Made by a program: the position numbers and the translations under genes | In this document: in pieces, positions 43,594 through 53,777 of the stretch | How positions within the stretch are numbered: position 1 is the first letter of the stretch | How the letters are laid out: each line of letters opens with the position of its first letter | Notes under the pieces: generated by a model | The model's database searches: none | The model's input: only the letters and a program-made list of their open reading frames with translations | Told to the model about the DNA's origin: nothing | From: Robertmurraya massiliosenegalensis JC6 | GTDB lineage: Bacteria > Bacillota > Bacilli > Bacillales > Cytobacillaceae | Assembly (NCBI RefSeq): GCF_000311725.1 | Contig: NZ_HE978511.1 | Location: forward strand, 927,868-988,907 | DNA length: 61,040 nucleotides | Direction of reading: 5' to 3'

Positions 43594-45006
43594 TCAAAGT
43601 AAAAACTGTTTAACTTTCTCTACAGCCGCTTCTCCTTGATCAATACAGTCAGGTAGACCTAGACCTTCGAAGGAAGCACCTGCAATGAAGACACCTGGCA
43701 ACTCACGTTCGACTTGCTCTGTCACTTTAGATAGTCGCTCCTTATGCCCTACTGTATATTGAGGCATGGCGTTCTTCCACCTTGATACGACCGCAAATTC
43801 TGGTTCCATCGTAATATTCATGGTTTTATTCATATCTTCAAGGACGATATTAACGATCTCGTTATCTGACAGTTCAACGATCGTTTCATCACCAGCACGT
43901 CCAACAAAGCAACGTAATAGCACTTTATCTTCTGGACAAGAATGTGGCCATTTTTTATGTCCCCATGTACATGCGGTAATCGTGAAATCACTATTTCGCG
44001 AAACAACAAATCCTGTACCATCAATATCCTTCGCAATCGCTTCTTTTGGAAATGCTAATGCCACATTGGCAACAGATGTAGATGGAACTTCTTTAAATGA
44101 GTTGAAAAAGGCGTAATCAGAAAATATCGTTGGTAACACTAGATGAGGGACTGTAGAAACAATACTGTCTGCGAAAAGAATTTCGCCACTATTTAAGCTT
44201 AATTCATAGCCAGTAGATGTTTTCTTTACATTCTCCACCTTTTGTCCTTTTAAGACAGTACCTGACTCTAAACGCTCTTCAATTGCATCTACAAAGCTTT
44301 GCAGCCCACCTTTAGGTGTTACAAACATCCCTTTTTTACTCCCTTTAGACTGAGGACTCTTCTTTGGCGCAGGTGTTGCTTTTTTCATTCCAAGGACAAG
44401 ACTCCGATACTTCTGCTCCACCTCATAAAATTGTGGAAATGTTGACATCAAACTCATTTGGTCAATATCACCAGCATATATTCCTGATAATAATGGCTCA
44501 ATTAAGTTCTCTACCACTTCATCGCCAAGCCTACGTCTAAAGAAGTGACCAAGCGATTGATCCTGAGCAGGATCCGATTTTGGTAAAACAAAATCAGCCG
44601 CTGCTCGCATTTTTCCTGTAAGAGAAAACAAACCAGTTGTAATAAATGGTCCAACTTGGGTTGGAATTCCCATAATAGAACCACCAGGCATTGGATGGAG
44701 TTTTCCTTTTGCTAGTACATACGATTTCCCAGCTGTGTTGCTTACGAGTGTATCCCCAATTCCTACTTCCTCAGCAAGTCTGGAAGCACTCTTTTTCCGT
44801 CCTAAAAATGAATCTGGACCCCTTTCAATCACAAACCCATCTTTAACGACCGTCTGAATTTTCCCACCTAATCGATGTGCTGCTTCAATTAGTATAACTT
44901 CTAGTGGTAAGTTCTTCTCCCGTGCTTCTTTCTGTAAATAGAAAGCAGTTGTGAGTCCCGTAATACCTCCCCCAAGTATTACAACCCTTTTCTTTTTCTC
45001 TGACAC
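43594..45006 (-). CDS. hemY: Coproporphyrinogen III oxidase / protoporphyrinogen oxidase HemY (CgoX)
   Basis: FAD enzyme of 470 residues, the length of B. subtilis HemY. The dinucleotide-binding motif RVVILGGGITGLTTAFYL is at the N-terminus, and GVFIAGASFEGLGLPDCIDQ binds FAD near the C-terminus. In Firmicutes it oxidises coproporphyrinogen III to coproporphyrin III in the coproporphyrin-dependent haem pathway. The start is a GTG (VSEKKKR) with AAGG about 10 bp upstream. Third gene of hemEHY, 61 bp after hemH. Confidence 0.95.
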   Translation of the reverse strand: MSEKKKRVVILGGGITGLTTAFYLQKEAREKNLPLEVILIEAAHRLGGKIQTVVKDGFVIERGPDSFLGRKKSASRLAEEVGIGDTLVSNTAGKSYVLAKGKLHPMPGGSIMGIPTQVGPFITTGLFSLTGKMRAAADFVLPKSDPAQDQSLGHFFRRRLGDEVVENLIEPLLSGIYAGDIDQMSLMSTFPQFYEVEQKYRSLVLGMKKATPAPKKSPQSKGSKKGMFVTPKGGLQSFVDAIEERLESGTVLKGQKVENVKKTSTGYELSLNSGEILFADSIVSTVPHLVLPTIFSDYAFFNSFKEVPSTSVANVALAFPKEAIAKDIDGTGFVVSRNSDFTITACTWGHKKWPHSCPEDKVLLRCFVGRAGDETIVELSDNEIVNIVLEDMNKTMNITMEPEFAVVSRWKNAMPQYTVGHKERLSKVTEQVERELPGVFIAGASFEGLGLPDCIDQGEAAVEKVKQFLL

Positions 45007-45067
45007 AGTAAATCGCCTTCTTTTCTTTTGATTGATTACTCAGTTTGCTGTATCAATAATCATTGAT

Positions 45068-46000
45068 TTAAGACTTTAATAAATCAAGCATTGCCGTAGC
45101 CATTGCATCAATAAATAATGGATCAGTATTTGGCATTTCAGGGCGATAGTAGCTTACGCCAAGCTCTTCTGTAATGACCTTACACTCATAGTCGTTATCG
45201 TATAATACTTCCAAATGCTCAGCCACAAATCCCACAGGAGTGTAGACAAATGCTTTAAATTGATGTTCATTATACAAATCTCTCGTCAAATCTTGCACAT
45301 CAGGCCCTAACCAAGGCTCTGGTGTATTCCCTGCACTTTGCCAACCTACATAATAATTTTTTACTCCAGCACCTTTGGCAATTAAGTCGGCTGTTTCTTG
45401 TAGTTGGTGTGGATATGGGTCACCTAATTGAAGGATTTTTTCAGGTAAACTATGCGCTGAAACAATCAAAGCTGAATGGCTTCTCTCATCCTCTGACATG
45501 CTTTCAAATGTTGCTTTCACCTTATCCACCCAATATTGGATGAATTTAGGTTCCTTATACCAACTCTCCACTGATTTAATTGTAAGACCACCAAGCTTTT
45601 CCGCTTCTTCTTTAGCACGTCCATTGTAAGACTTGATGCTGAATGTTGAGAAGTGAGGAGCTAATACAATACTTAGCGCTTCTGTAATCCCATCCTCATG
45701 CATTTTTTTGACCGCATCCTCGATAAACGGCTCAATATGCTTTAAACCAATGTATAGCTTAAATTCCACTTCATCTTGAACTTCGTTTAAATGCTTTTGC
45801 AGTGCCGCAGCTTGATTATTAGTTGTTTGAGCTAGCGGAGATAATCCCCCAATTGCTTCATAACGCCCTTTTAAATCCTCTAGCATTTCATCTGCTGGTC
45901 TACGTCCATGACGAATATGTGTGTAGTAACGTTCAATATCTTCTTCTTTATATGGGGTTCCATATGCCATAACAAGCAAACCCATTTGTTTTTTTGTCAT
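45068..46000 (-). CDS. hemH: Coproporphyrin ferrochelatase HemH (CpfC)
   Basis: Soluble chelatase of 310 residues that inserts iron into coproporphyrin [23 protein letters not shown] at the N-terminus, [10 protein letters not shown] and the metal-site His in [11 protein letters not shown] near residue 184 are typical of the Bacillus enzyme. [18 protein letters not shown] follows. AGGTGA lies about 10 bp before the ATG. Middle gene of hemEHY, 36 bp after hemE. Confidence 0.96.
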   Translation of the reverse strand: MTKKQMGLLVMAYGTPYKEEDIERYYTHIRHGRRPADEMLEDLKGRYEAIGGLSPLAQTTNNQAAALQKHLNEVQDEVEFKLYIGLKHIEPFIEDAVKKMHEDGITEALSIVLAPHFSTFSIKSYNGRAKEEAEKLGGLTIKSVESWYKEPKFIQYWVDKVKATFESMSEDERSHSALIVSAHSLPEKILQLGDPYPHQLQETADLIAKGAGVKNYYVGWQSAGNTPEPWLGPDVQDLTRDLYNEHQFKAFVYTPVGFVAEHLEVLYDNDYECKVITEELGVSYYRPEMPNTDPLFIDAMATAMLDLLKS

Positions 46001-46036
46001 TTCTTTTGTTCACCTCATGTTTTACGTCTCTAAATA

Positions 46037-47083
46037 TCAAATGTTTTGCTTACTTGCAGAGTATTCATGTATGAAAGTAGTAAGCTTTTTTAAAGTTTCT
46101 GGATTTACTTGTGGAAATACTCCATGCCCAAGATTAAAAATATAGCCTGGTTGCTTCATCCCTTGATCCAAAATTGCTTTTGCTTTTTCCTCAATCACTT
46201 CCCAAGGAGCTAAAAGGATCGCTGGATCTAAGTTCCCTTGAACAGTCTTATTAATTCCCAAGCTTCTTGCTTCTTCTATCGGTAAGCGCCAATCTAATCC
46301 CACTACATCTAATGGTAAATCATGCCATTCAAGTGCTAGATGGCTTGCTCCCACGCCAAACATAATCAACGGAACATTCTCTTTACGTAATTCTGCGAAG
46401 ATACGATTCATAACCGGTTTAATAAACGTACGATAATCAGCTACATTTAAAGCCCCCACCCAAGAGTCAAAAATTTGTATGGCTTTTGCTCCTGCTTTCA
46501 CTTGCGACTTTACGTATGTAATGGTTGTACTTCCAAGCTTTTCCATAAGAGCAAACCATGCATCTGGTTGAGAATACATAAATGCTTTCGTTTTATTATA
46601 ATTTTTAGAAGGTCCACCTTCGATCATATAACTTGCTAATGTAAAGGGAGCTCCAGCAAATCCAATTAACGGAACGGAAAGCTGTTCTTCTGTTAAAAGC
46701 TTAATTGTATCAAGTACATAAGGAACATCTCTCTCTGGATTGATTTCCCCTAGTTTTTCCACATCTGCAAAAGTTTGAATTGGATTTGAGATGACGGGCC
46801 CAATACCCGATTTTATTTCAACATCTACCCCAATCGCAGGTAGTGGTGTCATGATATCTTTATAAAGAATTGCAGCATCTACATTATACTGTTCAACAGG
46901 TAGCCTTGTTACATACGCACAAAGCTCTGGTTGATGTGTGATTTCAAATAGAGAGTACTTCTCCTTGATCGCCCGGTATTCTGGCTGTGAACGGCCTGCC
47001 TGCCTCATATACCACACAGGCACATAATCCGTTTTCTCTCCCCTTGCTGCTTTCAAAAATGTTTCATTGATTGCTTTGACCAT
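46037..47083 (-). CDS. hemE: Uroporphyrinogen decarboxylase HemE
   Basis: Enzyme of 348 residues that decarboxylates uroporphyrinogen III to coproporphyrinogen III. I chose the ATG at 47083 ([17 protein letters not shown]), preceded by AGGTGG; the frame runs nine codons further. Signature [16 protein letters not shown], catalytic-site [26 protein letters not shown] and FNLGHGVFP are intact. First gene of the hem operon, with a promoter about 90 bp upstream. Confidence 0.96.
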   Translation of the reverse strand: MVKAINETFLKAARGEKTDYVPVWYMRQAGRSQPEYRAIKEKYSLFEITHQPELCAYVTRLPVEQYNVDAAILYKDIMTPLPAIGVDVEIKSGIGPVISNPIQTFADVEKLGEINPERDVPYVLDTIKLLTEEQLSVPLIGFAGAPFTLASYMIEGGPSKNYNKTKAFMYSQPDAWFALMEKLGSTTITYVKSQVKAGAKAIQIFDSWVGALNVADYRTFIKPVMNRIFAELRKENVPLIMFGVGASHLALEWHDLPLDVVGLDWRLPIEEARSLGINKTVQGNLDPAILLAPWEVIEEKAKAILDQGMKQPGYIFNLGHGVFPQVNPETLKKLTTFIHEYSASKQNI

Positions 47084-47172
47084 GAAATGAAGTCCACCTT
47101 TCAAACCCATCCATTCTTAAATAAGAGAATAGATTATTTTATACTCATTCTAATATAGCGTTTTCTACTACT

Positions 47173-47201
47173 GTTGTATACAATACCGTTCGAACTGTCA
47201 A
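47173..47201 (-). promoter_or_regulatory. Probable SigA promoter of hemEHY
   Basis: On the minus strand TTGACA, 17 bp, TACAAC (TATACA overlaps two bases closer). The spacer contains the palindrome GTTCGAAC. Confidence 0.65.
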
Positions 47202-47219
47202 AAAATAGACGTTTTTATC

Positions 47220-49034
47220 CTATATCACTTCAAATTGATTTCGATAGGACTCATAATAGAATCCTTTTTGAGAAAGAAGCTCTTCGTGCGTCCCTCTTTC
47301 TATAATCTCTCCATTCTGAATGACCAATATGACATCGGCATTCTCAATCGTTTTTAAACGATGGGCAATGACAAAACTTGTCCGACCACTCATTAAATTG
47401 ACAAGACCCGTTTGAATTTCAATTTCCGTTTTCGTATCAATGCTTGAGGTCGCCTCATCGAGTATTAAAATACTTGAATCCGCAAGAATAGCACGAGCAA
47501 TGGCAATAAGCTGCTTCTGTCCTTGACTTAAATTATTTCCTCCAGAAGATAAGAGTGTCTCATATTTCTTCGGTAAATGCTTAATAAAACGATGGGCAGA
47601 AGCTGTTTTAGCAGCACGAATAACCTCTTCATCCGTCGCTTTTAAATTTCCATAGCGAATATTTTCCATAATCGTTCCTGAAAAAAGAAAGGTGTCCTGT
47701 AGTACAAGGCCAATATTTCTGCGTAGATCTTTTAAACGATATTCTTTTATATTTCGCCCATCGATCATCACACTTCCCGCGTCAACATCATAAAAGCGTG
47801 CGAGCAGGTTGATCATTGTTGTTTTTCCGGAACCTGTAGGACCAACAATGGCAATCGTTTGTCCGGCTTTCGCATGAAGGGAAATCTCTTTTAAAATGAT
47901 TTTCTCTTTTACATATCCAAAAGAAACATGTGAAAATTGGACGTCCCCTTTAAAAGTTTTAACAGGAATCGCTTTTTCCTGTTCTCGCACTTCAGGCACT
48001 TCATCCAAAATCTCAAATGCTCTTTCAGCCCCTGCAATAGCAGCTTGAAATGTATTCAGTAGACTCGACATTTGGTTAATCGGACGGAAAAACTGCCGTG
48101 AATATGTCACAAAAGCAGCAATAATTCCAACGCTGGCCAAATCATTTAACGTTAATAGAGCACCAGAAGCAATAATAAAGACTAATCCAAGATTATTAAT
48201 GAAGTTATTAACCGGGCCTAAAAAGCCAGACACAATATCGGCTTTTGTTGATGACAGTCTTAGTTGTTCATTGACAGTCGAGAACTTGCTGTACACCTTT
48301 TCTTCTTTTCCGAAAAGTTGGATCACTTCAAGACCTGTGATCGATTCTTCAATGATTCCATTCAGCTCACCTAAATCACGCTGTCTTTTAATAAAATTTC
48401 TGCTGCTATACTTGATGATTCTTTTCGTGGAAAAAATCATCACAGGAATTACGCATAAAGTAATAATTGCCATCAACCAATTCAAGGACAGCATGGCAAT
48501 TAGAACTCCGGCAACGGTTAATATAGCTGACATGATTTGAATAACGCTCTGACTTAATGCGTTGTTCAGTTGATCAATATCATTTGTGACTCTGCTCATA
48601 AGCTCCCCTTGACTTTTCTTATCAAAAAATCTCAAGGACAAGCTTTGTAATTGATTAAATAAGTCCTGTCTTAATTTACGAATCGTCTTAAGTGAAATAT
48701 TAATCATTAAATAAGACTGGAACCAGGTTAAGATAGAAAAGACAATATACACTACAGCAAGAATCATGACCATTTTAATCGTACCACTAATATTTTTCGG
48801 AATGATATATTCATCAATAACGATTCCAATCATATACGGTCCAACTAGCCCTAAAAGAGTCGTTAAGATTACTAGTACAATTGCAAATAGAAGTGAAAGC
48901 TTCTCCTTCTTCATGTACATCCAAATTCTTTTTAATGTTCCTTTACGATCCTTTGCTTTTACGACAGGTCCTTTAAACTTCCCCCTGCCTCCTGGGTGCC
49001 CTCCTGGAGAAAACTTAGTCGCTTGTTGATTCAT
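47220..49034 (-). CDS. Heterodimeric ABC exporter, subunit with canonical catalytic Glu (YfiC/YheH-like)
   Basis: Half-transporter of 604 residues with six helices fused to an ATPase domain. The ATG at 49034 (MNQQATKFSPGG) has GGGGG 9 bp upstream. A Gly-rich basic N-terminal extension is present. Walker A VGPTGSGKTT, an altered signature NLSQGQKQ, and Walker B ILILDEATSSID with the catalytic Glu. It overlaps the partner gene by 20 bp. The pair resembles YfiB/YfiC, and by position YheI/YheH (BmrCD), which export drugs. The substrate is unknown. Confidence 0.9.
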   Translation of the reverse strand: MNQQATKFSPGGHPGGRGKFKGPVVKAKDRKGTLKRIWMYMKKEKLSLLFAIVLVILTTLLGLVGPYMIGIVIDEYIIPKNISGTIKMVMILAVVYIVFSILTWFQSYLMINISLKTIRKLRQDLFNQLQSLSLRFFDKKSQGELMSRVTNDIDQLNNALSQSVIQIMSAILTVAGVLIAMLSLNWLMAIITLCVIPVMIFSTKRIIKYSSRNFIKRQRDLGELNGIIEESITGLEVIQLFGKEEKVYSKFSTVNEQLRLSSTKADIVSGFLGPVNNFINNLGLVFIIASGALLTLNDLASVGIIAAFVTYSRQFFRPINQMSSLLNTFQAAIAGAERAFEILDEVPEVREQEKAIPVKTFKGDVQFSHVSFGYVKEKIILKEISLHAKAGQTIAIVGPTGSGKTTMINLLARFYDVDAGSVMIDGRNIKEYRLKDLRRNIGLVLQDTFLFSGTIMENIRYGNLKATDEEVIRAAKTASAHRFIKHLPKKYETLLSSGGNNLSQGQKQLIAIARAILADSSILILDEATSSIDTKTEIEIQTGLVNLMSGRTSFVIAHRLKTIENADVILVIQNGEIIERGTHEELLSQKGFYYESYRNQFEVI

Positions 49035-50766
49035 GGACGACATCCCCCTTTCCACCCTGTGTGAAATAAATCTCTTGGTAAACGGAATTTTCCTTTAATA
49101 ATTGATGATGTGTTCCATTTCCAACAATTTTTCCGTCTTCTAAGACTAAAATCCGATCTGCCTTCTTAATGGAAGAAATTTTAGAAGAAATAATAAAGAT
49201 CGTAGATTGAGCAAATTCATGATTTAACGCATGCAAAATGCTCTTTTCTGATAATGCATCGACTGCAGACGTTGAATCATCCAAAATGAGAATCGAAGGC
49301 TTTCGAATAAATGCCCTTGCAATTGATAGTCTTTGCTTCTGCCCTCCGGAAAGATTATTGCCCCCTTGGGATAATGGATGTTGATAATGGTCATCGAGTT
49401 TTTCAATAAATTCAGAGGCATTAGCAGCTACTGCTGCTTCAATTATATCTTGTTGCGATGCATCCTCTTTCCCATACTTTAGATTTTCTTCGATCGAACC
49501 TGAAAAGAGCATTGCCCTTTGAGGAATAAATCCGAAAGCTTGTCTCAACTGTTGAAGTGAATATTCTTTAATAGGTTTCTTATCGATAAAAATATCACCG
49601 GCATCAACATCATATAGACGAGGCAATAGTTTCATTAAGGTCGATTTGCCACTTCCGATCGATCCAATAATTCCAACCGTTTCTCCTTCCTTCACTTTAA
49701 AGGAGATATCTTTTAGAACATACTCACCATTTTTACTATAGCTAAATTGGACATCTCTAAACTCGACTGCCCCCTTTATCTTTATATGTCTACCAACTTC
49801 TTGGTCGGCAATCTCCAGCTCTGTATCCAGCACACTTTTGATTCTTTCTGCTGAAGGTACTGCTCTTGAGATCGACATTAATACATGACTACTGCTAATC
49901 AACGCATTTAATGTAATCGTTAAATAGTTGATAAAGGCAAGGATTACCCCTACATTTGTCGTCCCTTCCTCTACTTTAATTGCTCCCATCCATAGGGCTG
50001 CGACAATCCCGATATTCACAAGGAACAACATGACAGGCATAAGCCCCATCATCATTTGACTAGCAGACATATTCATCTTTGTTAGAGCTTCGTTTATATG
50101 AGAAAAATTATTTTTCTCATATTCCTGTCTCCCGAATGCTTTAACGACTCGTATCCCAGCGAGATTTTCTTGGAGCTTCGTATTAATTTTGTCGATTGCC
50201 TCTTGTACTTTTCGAAAAAGAAATCCCGCGTGCTTCATAAAATACCAATTAACAATGGCCAATAATGGAATTAAGACGAGAAGGATTGGAAAGAATTCTC
50301 TTGCTGATACAAAAACAATAAGAACACTTCCAATGAATAAAAGAGGACTTCTAACAAGAATTCTTAAAGTCATCATCGTGGCTGCTTGAACAGATGTGAC
50401 GTCGTTCGTAGCAATCGTGATTAACTTCCCTGTACCAAATTTATCTTTTTCTCCTGCAGAAAATTGTTCCACCTTTTTGAATAGATCTTGACGTATATCA
50501 GTAGCAAAGTTGACTGCTGCCCTTGTACTATAAATGGAGCAGCCAAGGCCACCGATCAAACCAACAACCGCTACAGCAAGCATGAGCAGGCTCATTTTGA
50601 TTACGTAGGATTGATTGTCTGCCGCAATTCCGTTATCGATAATATGCTGCATAATCATCGGTTGCAGTAAATCCATCGCCACCTCTATGCACATAAACAA
50701 CGGACCAATGATGGTAAAAAAAAGATAGGGTTTTAAGTATTTTAATAGATTCATTAATGCTCGCAT
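49015..50766 (-). CDS. Heterodimeric ABC exporter, subunit with degenerate Walker B (YfiB/YheI-like)
   Basis: Half-transporter of 583 residues: six transmembrane helices and an ATPase domain. Walker A IGSIGSGKST and signature NLSGGQKQRL are canonical, but Walker B reads ILILDDSTSAVD, with Asp in place of the catalytic Glu. With the partner that has LSQGQ, this gives one normal and one degenerate ATP site, as in BmrCD, LmrCD and TM287/288. First gene of the pair. The position next to hemE agrees with yheI of B. subtilis. Confidence 0.9.
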   Translation of the reverse strand: MRALMNLLKYLKPYLFFTIIGPLFMCIEVAMDLLQPMIMQHIIDNGIAADNQSYVIKMSLLMLAVAVVGLIGGLGCSIYSTRAAVNFATDIRQDLFKKVEQFSAGEKDKFGTGKLITIATNDVTSVQAATMMTLRILVRSPLLFIGSVLIVFVSAREFFPILLVLIPLLAIVNWYFMKHAGFLFRKVQEAIDKINTKLQENLAGIRVVKAFGRQEYEKNNFSHINEALTKMNMSASQMMMGLMPVMLFLVNIGIVAALWMGAIKVEEGTTNVGVILAFINYLTITLNALISSSHVLMSISRAVPSAERIKSVLDTELEIADQEVGRHIKIKGAVEFRDVQFSYSKNGEYVLKDISFKVKEGETVGIIGSIGSGKSTLMKLLPRLYDVDAGDIFIDKKPIKEYSLQQLRQAFGFIPQRAMLFSGSIEENLKYGKEDASQQDIIEAAVAANASEFIEKLDDHYQHPLSQGGNNLSGGQKQRLSIARAFIRKPSILILDDSTSAVDALSEKSILHALNHEFAQSTIFIISSKISSIKKADRILVLEDGKIVGNGTHHQLLKENSVYQEIYFTQGGKGDVVHESTSD

Positions 50767-50921
50767 ATGACTAGCCTCTTTTTTATATAATTAAAAATAA
50801 CACCTGATATATTATAAGCTTCATTTATTTGAAAAACAATTTAGGTACGTCGATTACGCAATGGACAAGTGCACATTTTAAAAAACACAGAACGTGATAA
50901 TAATTTGGGACACAAAAAAAA

Positions 50922-51227
50922 CTCCTACAAAATCTAGGAAGCTTCCGGTTTGTCTCATTCGCTCCAACCATCTCTCCCTCTTAAGCGGAATTTTTCCTGT
51001 TATCTCCGCATTGGAGTCCCTTTTAGGGAAAATAACGGAAGATTTTCCGCTTATGGAGAGCAAAATCGTTTATTTTGGCATTTTTTGAGGGATTAGCAGG
51101 AATTTCTCCTGTTATTTCGGCTCTTTTTCATGATGCTTGGACATTAAGCGGAATTTTTCCTGTTATTTTTTCATACCGATCCTTATACGAACATTTATCC
51201 ACAAGCCGAGGGAATGTATAAATTCCA
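50922..51227 (+). repeat. Dispersed intergenic repeat, copy 2
   Basis: About 306 bp closely matching 20338-20633 in the same orientation, including the opening CTCCTACAAAAT hairpin region and GCTTCCGGTTTGTC. The four AAGCGGAAT-type motifs (one inverted) and the closing GAGGGAATGTATAAATTCC are also shared. It fills most of the 525-bp gap 50767-51291. A weak hairpin at 51238-51264 (AAAGC.../GCTTT) may end the response-regulator transcript. I see no gene in the gap. Confidence 0.9.
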
Positions 51228-51291
51228 AGACAATGAAAAAGCACCCTATAAAGAGCGCTTTCTCGTCAAAAGTTCAAAATTTCGCCTTTTT

Positions 51292-51930
51292 CTATTGTTT
51301 ATTTTTAATAACTCCATTGCGATTGGCATAGACAGCAGCTTGGGTACGATCAGCGACATTTAGTTTACTTAAAATATTGCTAACATGGGTTTTAACCGTT
51401 TTTATGCCAATGAATAGTTCTGAGCTAATTTCTTGATTGTTCATCCCTTCACCGATACACATGAGCACTTCTAATTCTCTTTCGGTTAGCTCATCATGAG
51501 GCTTTTTCTCTTTTTGTCTTAGTCGGGTCTTCATCCGGTTCGCAACTTTTGGTTCAATCACTGATTCCCCTGAAACCGCCTTACGAATCGCTTTAACGAC
51601 TTCTTCTGCTGTTGCTGTTTTCAGCATATAGCTAAAGGCTCCAGCTTCAATGGCAGGGAAAACCTGTTCATCGTCATAAAAACTAGTAATGATAATAATT
51701 TTACAATGAGGGTCATGCTTTAATATTTCTTTTGTTGCGTCAATTCCTGTGCCATCTTCCATGAGTAAGTCCATCAACACGACCTCTGGTTTTTTTTCAC
51801 GTACAAGCTTAACAGCTTTATTTCCACTACATGCTTCTCCCACGATGTCTATCTCCGGTTCCGTTATTAAATAAGATATAATCCCTTTTCTAACCATTTC
51901 GTGATCGTCAACAACTGCTACTTTGATCAT
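51292..51930 (-). CDS. NarL family response regulator (LiaR/VraR-like)
   Basis: Protein of 212 residues. The receiver domain has the phospho-acceptor Asp in VLMDLLMEDGTG near residue 54, acidic pair DDHE at the N-terminus and the conserved Lys in YMLKTATAEE. The C-terminal LuxR-type helix-turn-helix is LTERELEVLMCIGEGMNNQE, ISSELFIGIKTVKTHVSNIL. It follows the kinase gene by 3 bp. By analogy with LiaR it answers to cell-envelope stress; the target genes are not in evidence here. Confidence 0.9.
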   Translation of the reverse strand: MIKVAVVDDHEMVRKGIISYLITEPEIDIVGEACSGNKAVKLVREKKPEVVLMDLLMEDGTGIDATKEILKHDPHCKIIIITSFYDDEQVFPAIEAGAFSYMLKTATAEEVVKAIRKAVSGESVIEPKVANRMKTRLRQKEKKPHDELTERELEVLMCIGEGMNNQEISSELFIGIKTVKTHVSNILSKLNVADRTQAAVYANRNGVIKNKQ

Positions 51931-51933
51931 TCC

Positions 51934-52980
51934 TTACCCCTCCCTAGTAGATGGTATGCGAATATCGATATATGTACCTTCATTTTCTTTTGAACGGATA
52001 TTAAAAACTCCACCAACCTCTTCACATCGTTCGCGCATCGTTTTGAGCCCATAGGTTGCTACTCGCTCAATCGTCGGATCAAATCCTTTGCCATTATCCG
52101 CAATATACAGATAGATATAATTCTCTTCCTCTGTTAAGGATATCGTGATTTTAGATGCTTCCGCATGACGTAAAATATTTGAAAGAGCTTCTTGAATAAT
52201 TCGGAATAAGTGTTCTTCCGTTGCCTTTGAAATATGGACGATTTCATCAATGCTAGCTTGAAATTCTAATTTCGTTTTCCCTTTTAAATCTTGAATCAGC
52301 TTAATCACTCCATCACAAAGACTATCATTGCTTAACTGAATTGGTCGCAAGTGTAGAAGCAATGCCCTCATCTCACCTTGTGCATTAGCGGCGATTTTTG
52401 AAATCTCTTCTAGCTGCACTTTTGCCTTATCACGATCATTCTCAAATAGTCGTAAAGTGGCCGATGACATCATACTTAAAGCAAACAACTGTTGACTAAC
52501 AACATCGTGGAGATCTCGAGCAAGTCTTTGTCTTTCTTCCATCACGACTGCAGCATGTGCTGACTGTGCCAATGATGTTTTCGTGTCTGCCAGCCTTTGC
52601 AATGAATGCCTTTGTTCTTCAATATAGTCGGCTAAATGGTTTAGTTCTTCTGAGATGACCCCGATTTCATCCTTTTCATGTTCGTTCCCTTTGATGCGTC
52701 CAGAAACCTTTCCACTTCTTAAAGAAGAAATAAAAAGAAGGATATCGGTCAATCTTTCTTTAAGAACAGAGCTTGAGCGAAAGGCGAAATAAGCACCAAC
52801 AAGTAAAAAGATGATAAAAGAAATGAACGAAAACCAAAAGGTCATTTCAATCGTTAACGTTACAAAGTCTTGATTAAACAGCAATATTTGAAATCCAACA
52901 AACAGAATTAATGTGTTTATAAAAGCCATCATCAAAAAACTTTGTAAAAATGAAAATCGAATACTCGTTAATTTTTTCAT
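51934..52980 (-). CDS. Sensor histidine kinase (LiaS/VraS-like)
   Basis: Membrane kinase of 348 residues. Two N-terminal helices with a very short outer loop (intramembrane-sensing type) are followed by a HAMP-like segment. The HisKA_3 helix has the phospho-acceptor His in EERQRLARDLHDVVSQQLFA near residue 155. HATPase_c shows YLYIADNGKGFDP and YGLKTMRERCEEVGG. The ATG at 52980 has AGGGG 8 bp upstream. It lies between the LiaF-like and LiaR-like genes, with 11 bp and 3 bp gaps. Confidence 0.9.
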   Translation of the reverse strand: MKKLTSIRFSFLQSFLMMAFINTLILFVGFQILLFNQDFVTLTIEMTFWFSFISFIIFLLVGAYFAFRSSSVLKERLTDILLFISSLRSGKVSGRIKGNEHEKDEIGVISEELNHLADYIEEQRHSLQRLADTKTSLAQSAHAAVVMEERQRLARDLHDVVSQQLFALSMMSSATLRLFENDRDKAKVQLEEISKIAANAQGEMRALLLHLRPIQLSNDSLCDGVIKLIQDLKGKTKLEFQASIDEIVHISKATEEHLFRIIQEALSNILRHAEASKITISLTEEENYIYLYIADNGKGFDPTIERVATYGLKTMRERCEEVGGVFNIRSKENEGTYIDIRIPSTREG

Positions 52981-52991
52981 CACTTTCGCCC

Positions 52992-53777
52992 CTACACCTT
53001 GTCAATTCGGATAGAACCAATCTGCACTTCGATTACGATCTTTAATTTTTTTATTGCTTCATCATAGTCATGTGATTTATAGTTCATTCCTCTATTTATT
53101 GAATCATCCTTTATATCAAAAATCCGAATGTCGCCAATAAAACAATCGACCTTAATATTTACTGGAATATTTTCAGGAATAATCATTTTCACATCCCCAA
53201 TCCATCCATTTATGATAATGGGAGTTTCCCGATCAGGGATGAATGCTTTACTAAAATCAATGAAGTAATCTCCAATTGAATTGCTAAGTTCAATTGGCTC
53301 TAATGACCAATTGCTCTCTTTATAGCTGATACTCCCGATCAAACTATTCGTTTTCCGTGTTTTTATAAATTCGATTCCACTGTCTTTCTTGAACTCCTTA
53401 TCTTTCGATGATAAGTCTATACCAATTTTCAATATACTTTTCTTAAATAATAGGGATAGGGAAACAAGAATGAGCAACACAGGCCATAGCTTCCAAACAT
53501 CCTTGAATGCAAAGGTAATGACTTCAAATCTATCCAAAATTAATAGGGAAGAGAATAATAGCAATAGCGTGCTAAAAGTGAATTTCTTTCTTCCTCTACG
53601 CAGGAGATTTTTTAATAACATGCTTAAACCAATGATAAAAAGAAAAAAAGGATAAAAAACGACAAAAATTTCTTTTATTTCCATGGAAATGACACCAATG
53701 TTGATTAATAGGAGAACAACTCCTAGCGCTAGTAAAAATAAGGCAAATAAAGTTTGATTGATGGATTTATACTTCAC
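52992..53777 (-). CDS. LiaF-like membrane inhibitor of the two-component system
   Basis: Protein of 261 residues. About four N-terminal hydrophobic helices (to about residue 112) are followed by a C-terminal LiaF-type beta domain containing SIGDYFIDFSKAFIPDRETP, NGWIGDVKMIIPENIPVNIK and VQIGSIRIDKV. In other Firmicutes LiaF keeps LiaS inactive without envelope stress. The start is a GTG after AAGGGA. First gene of a liaF-liaS-liaR cluster. No liaI or liaH is seen beside it, unlike B. subtilis. Confidence 0.85.
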   Translation of the reverse strand: MKYKSINQTLFALFLLALGVVLLLINIGVISMEIKEIFVVFYPFFLFIIGLSMLLKNLLRRGRKKFTFSTLLLLFSSLLILDRFEVITFAFKDVWKLWPVLLILVSLSLLFKKSILKIGIDLSSKDKEFKKDSGIEFIKTRKTNSLIGSISYKESNWSLEPIELSNSIGDYFIDFSKAFIPDRETPIIINGWIGDVKMIIPENIPVNIKVDCFIGDIRIFDIKDDSINRGMNYKSHDYDEAIKKLKIVIEVQIGSIRIDKV

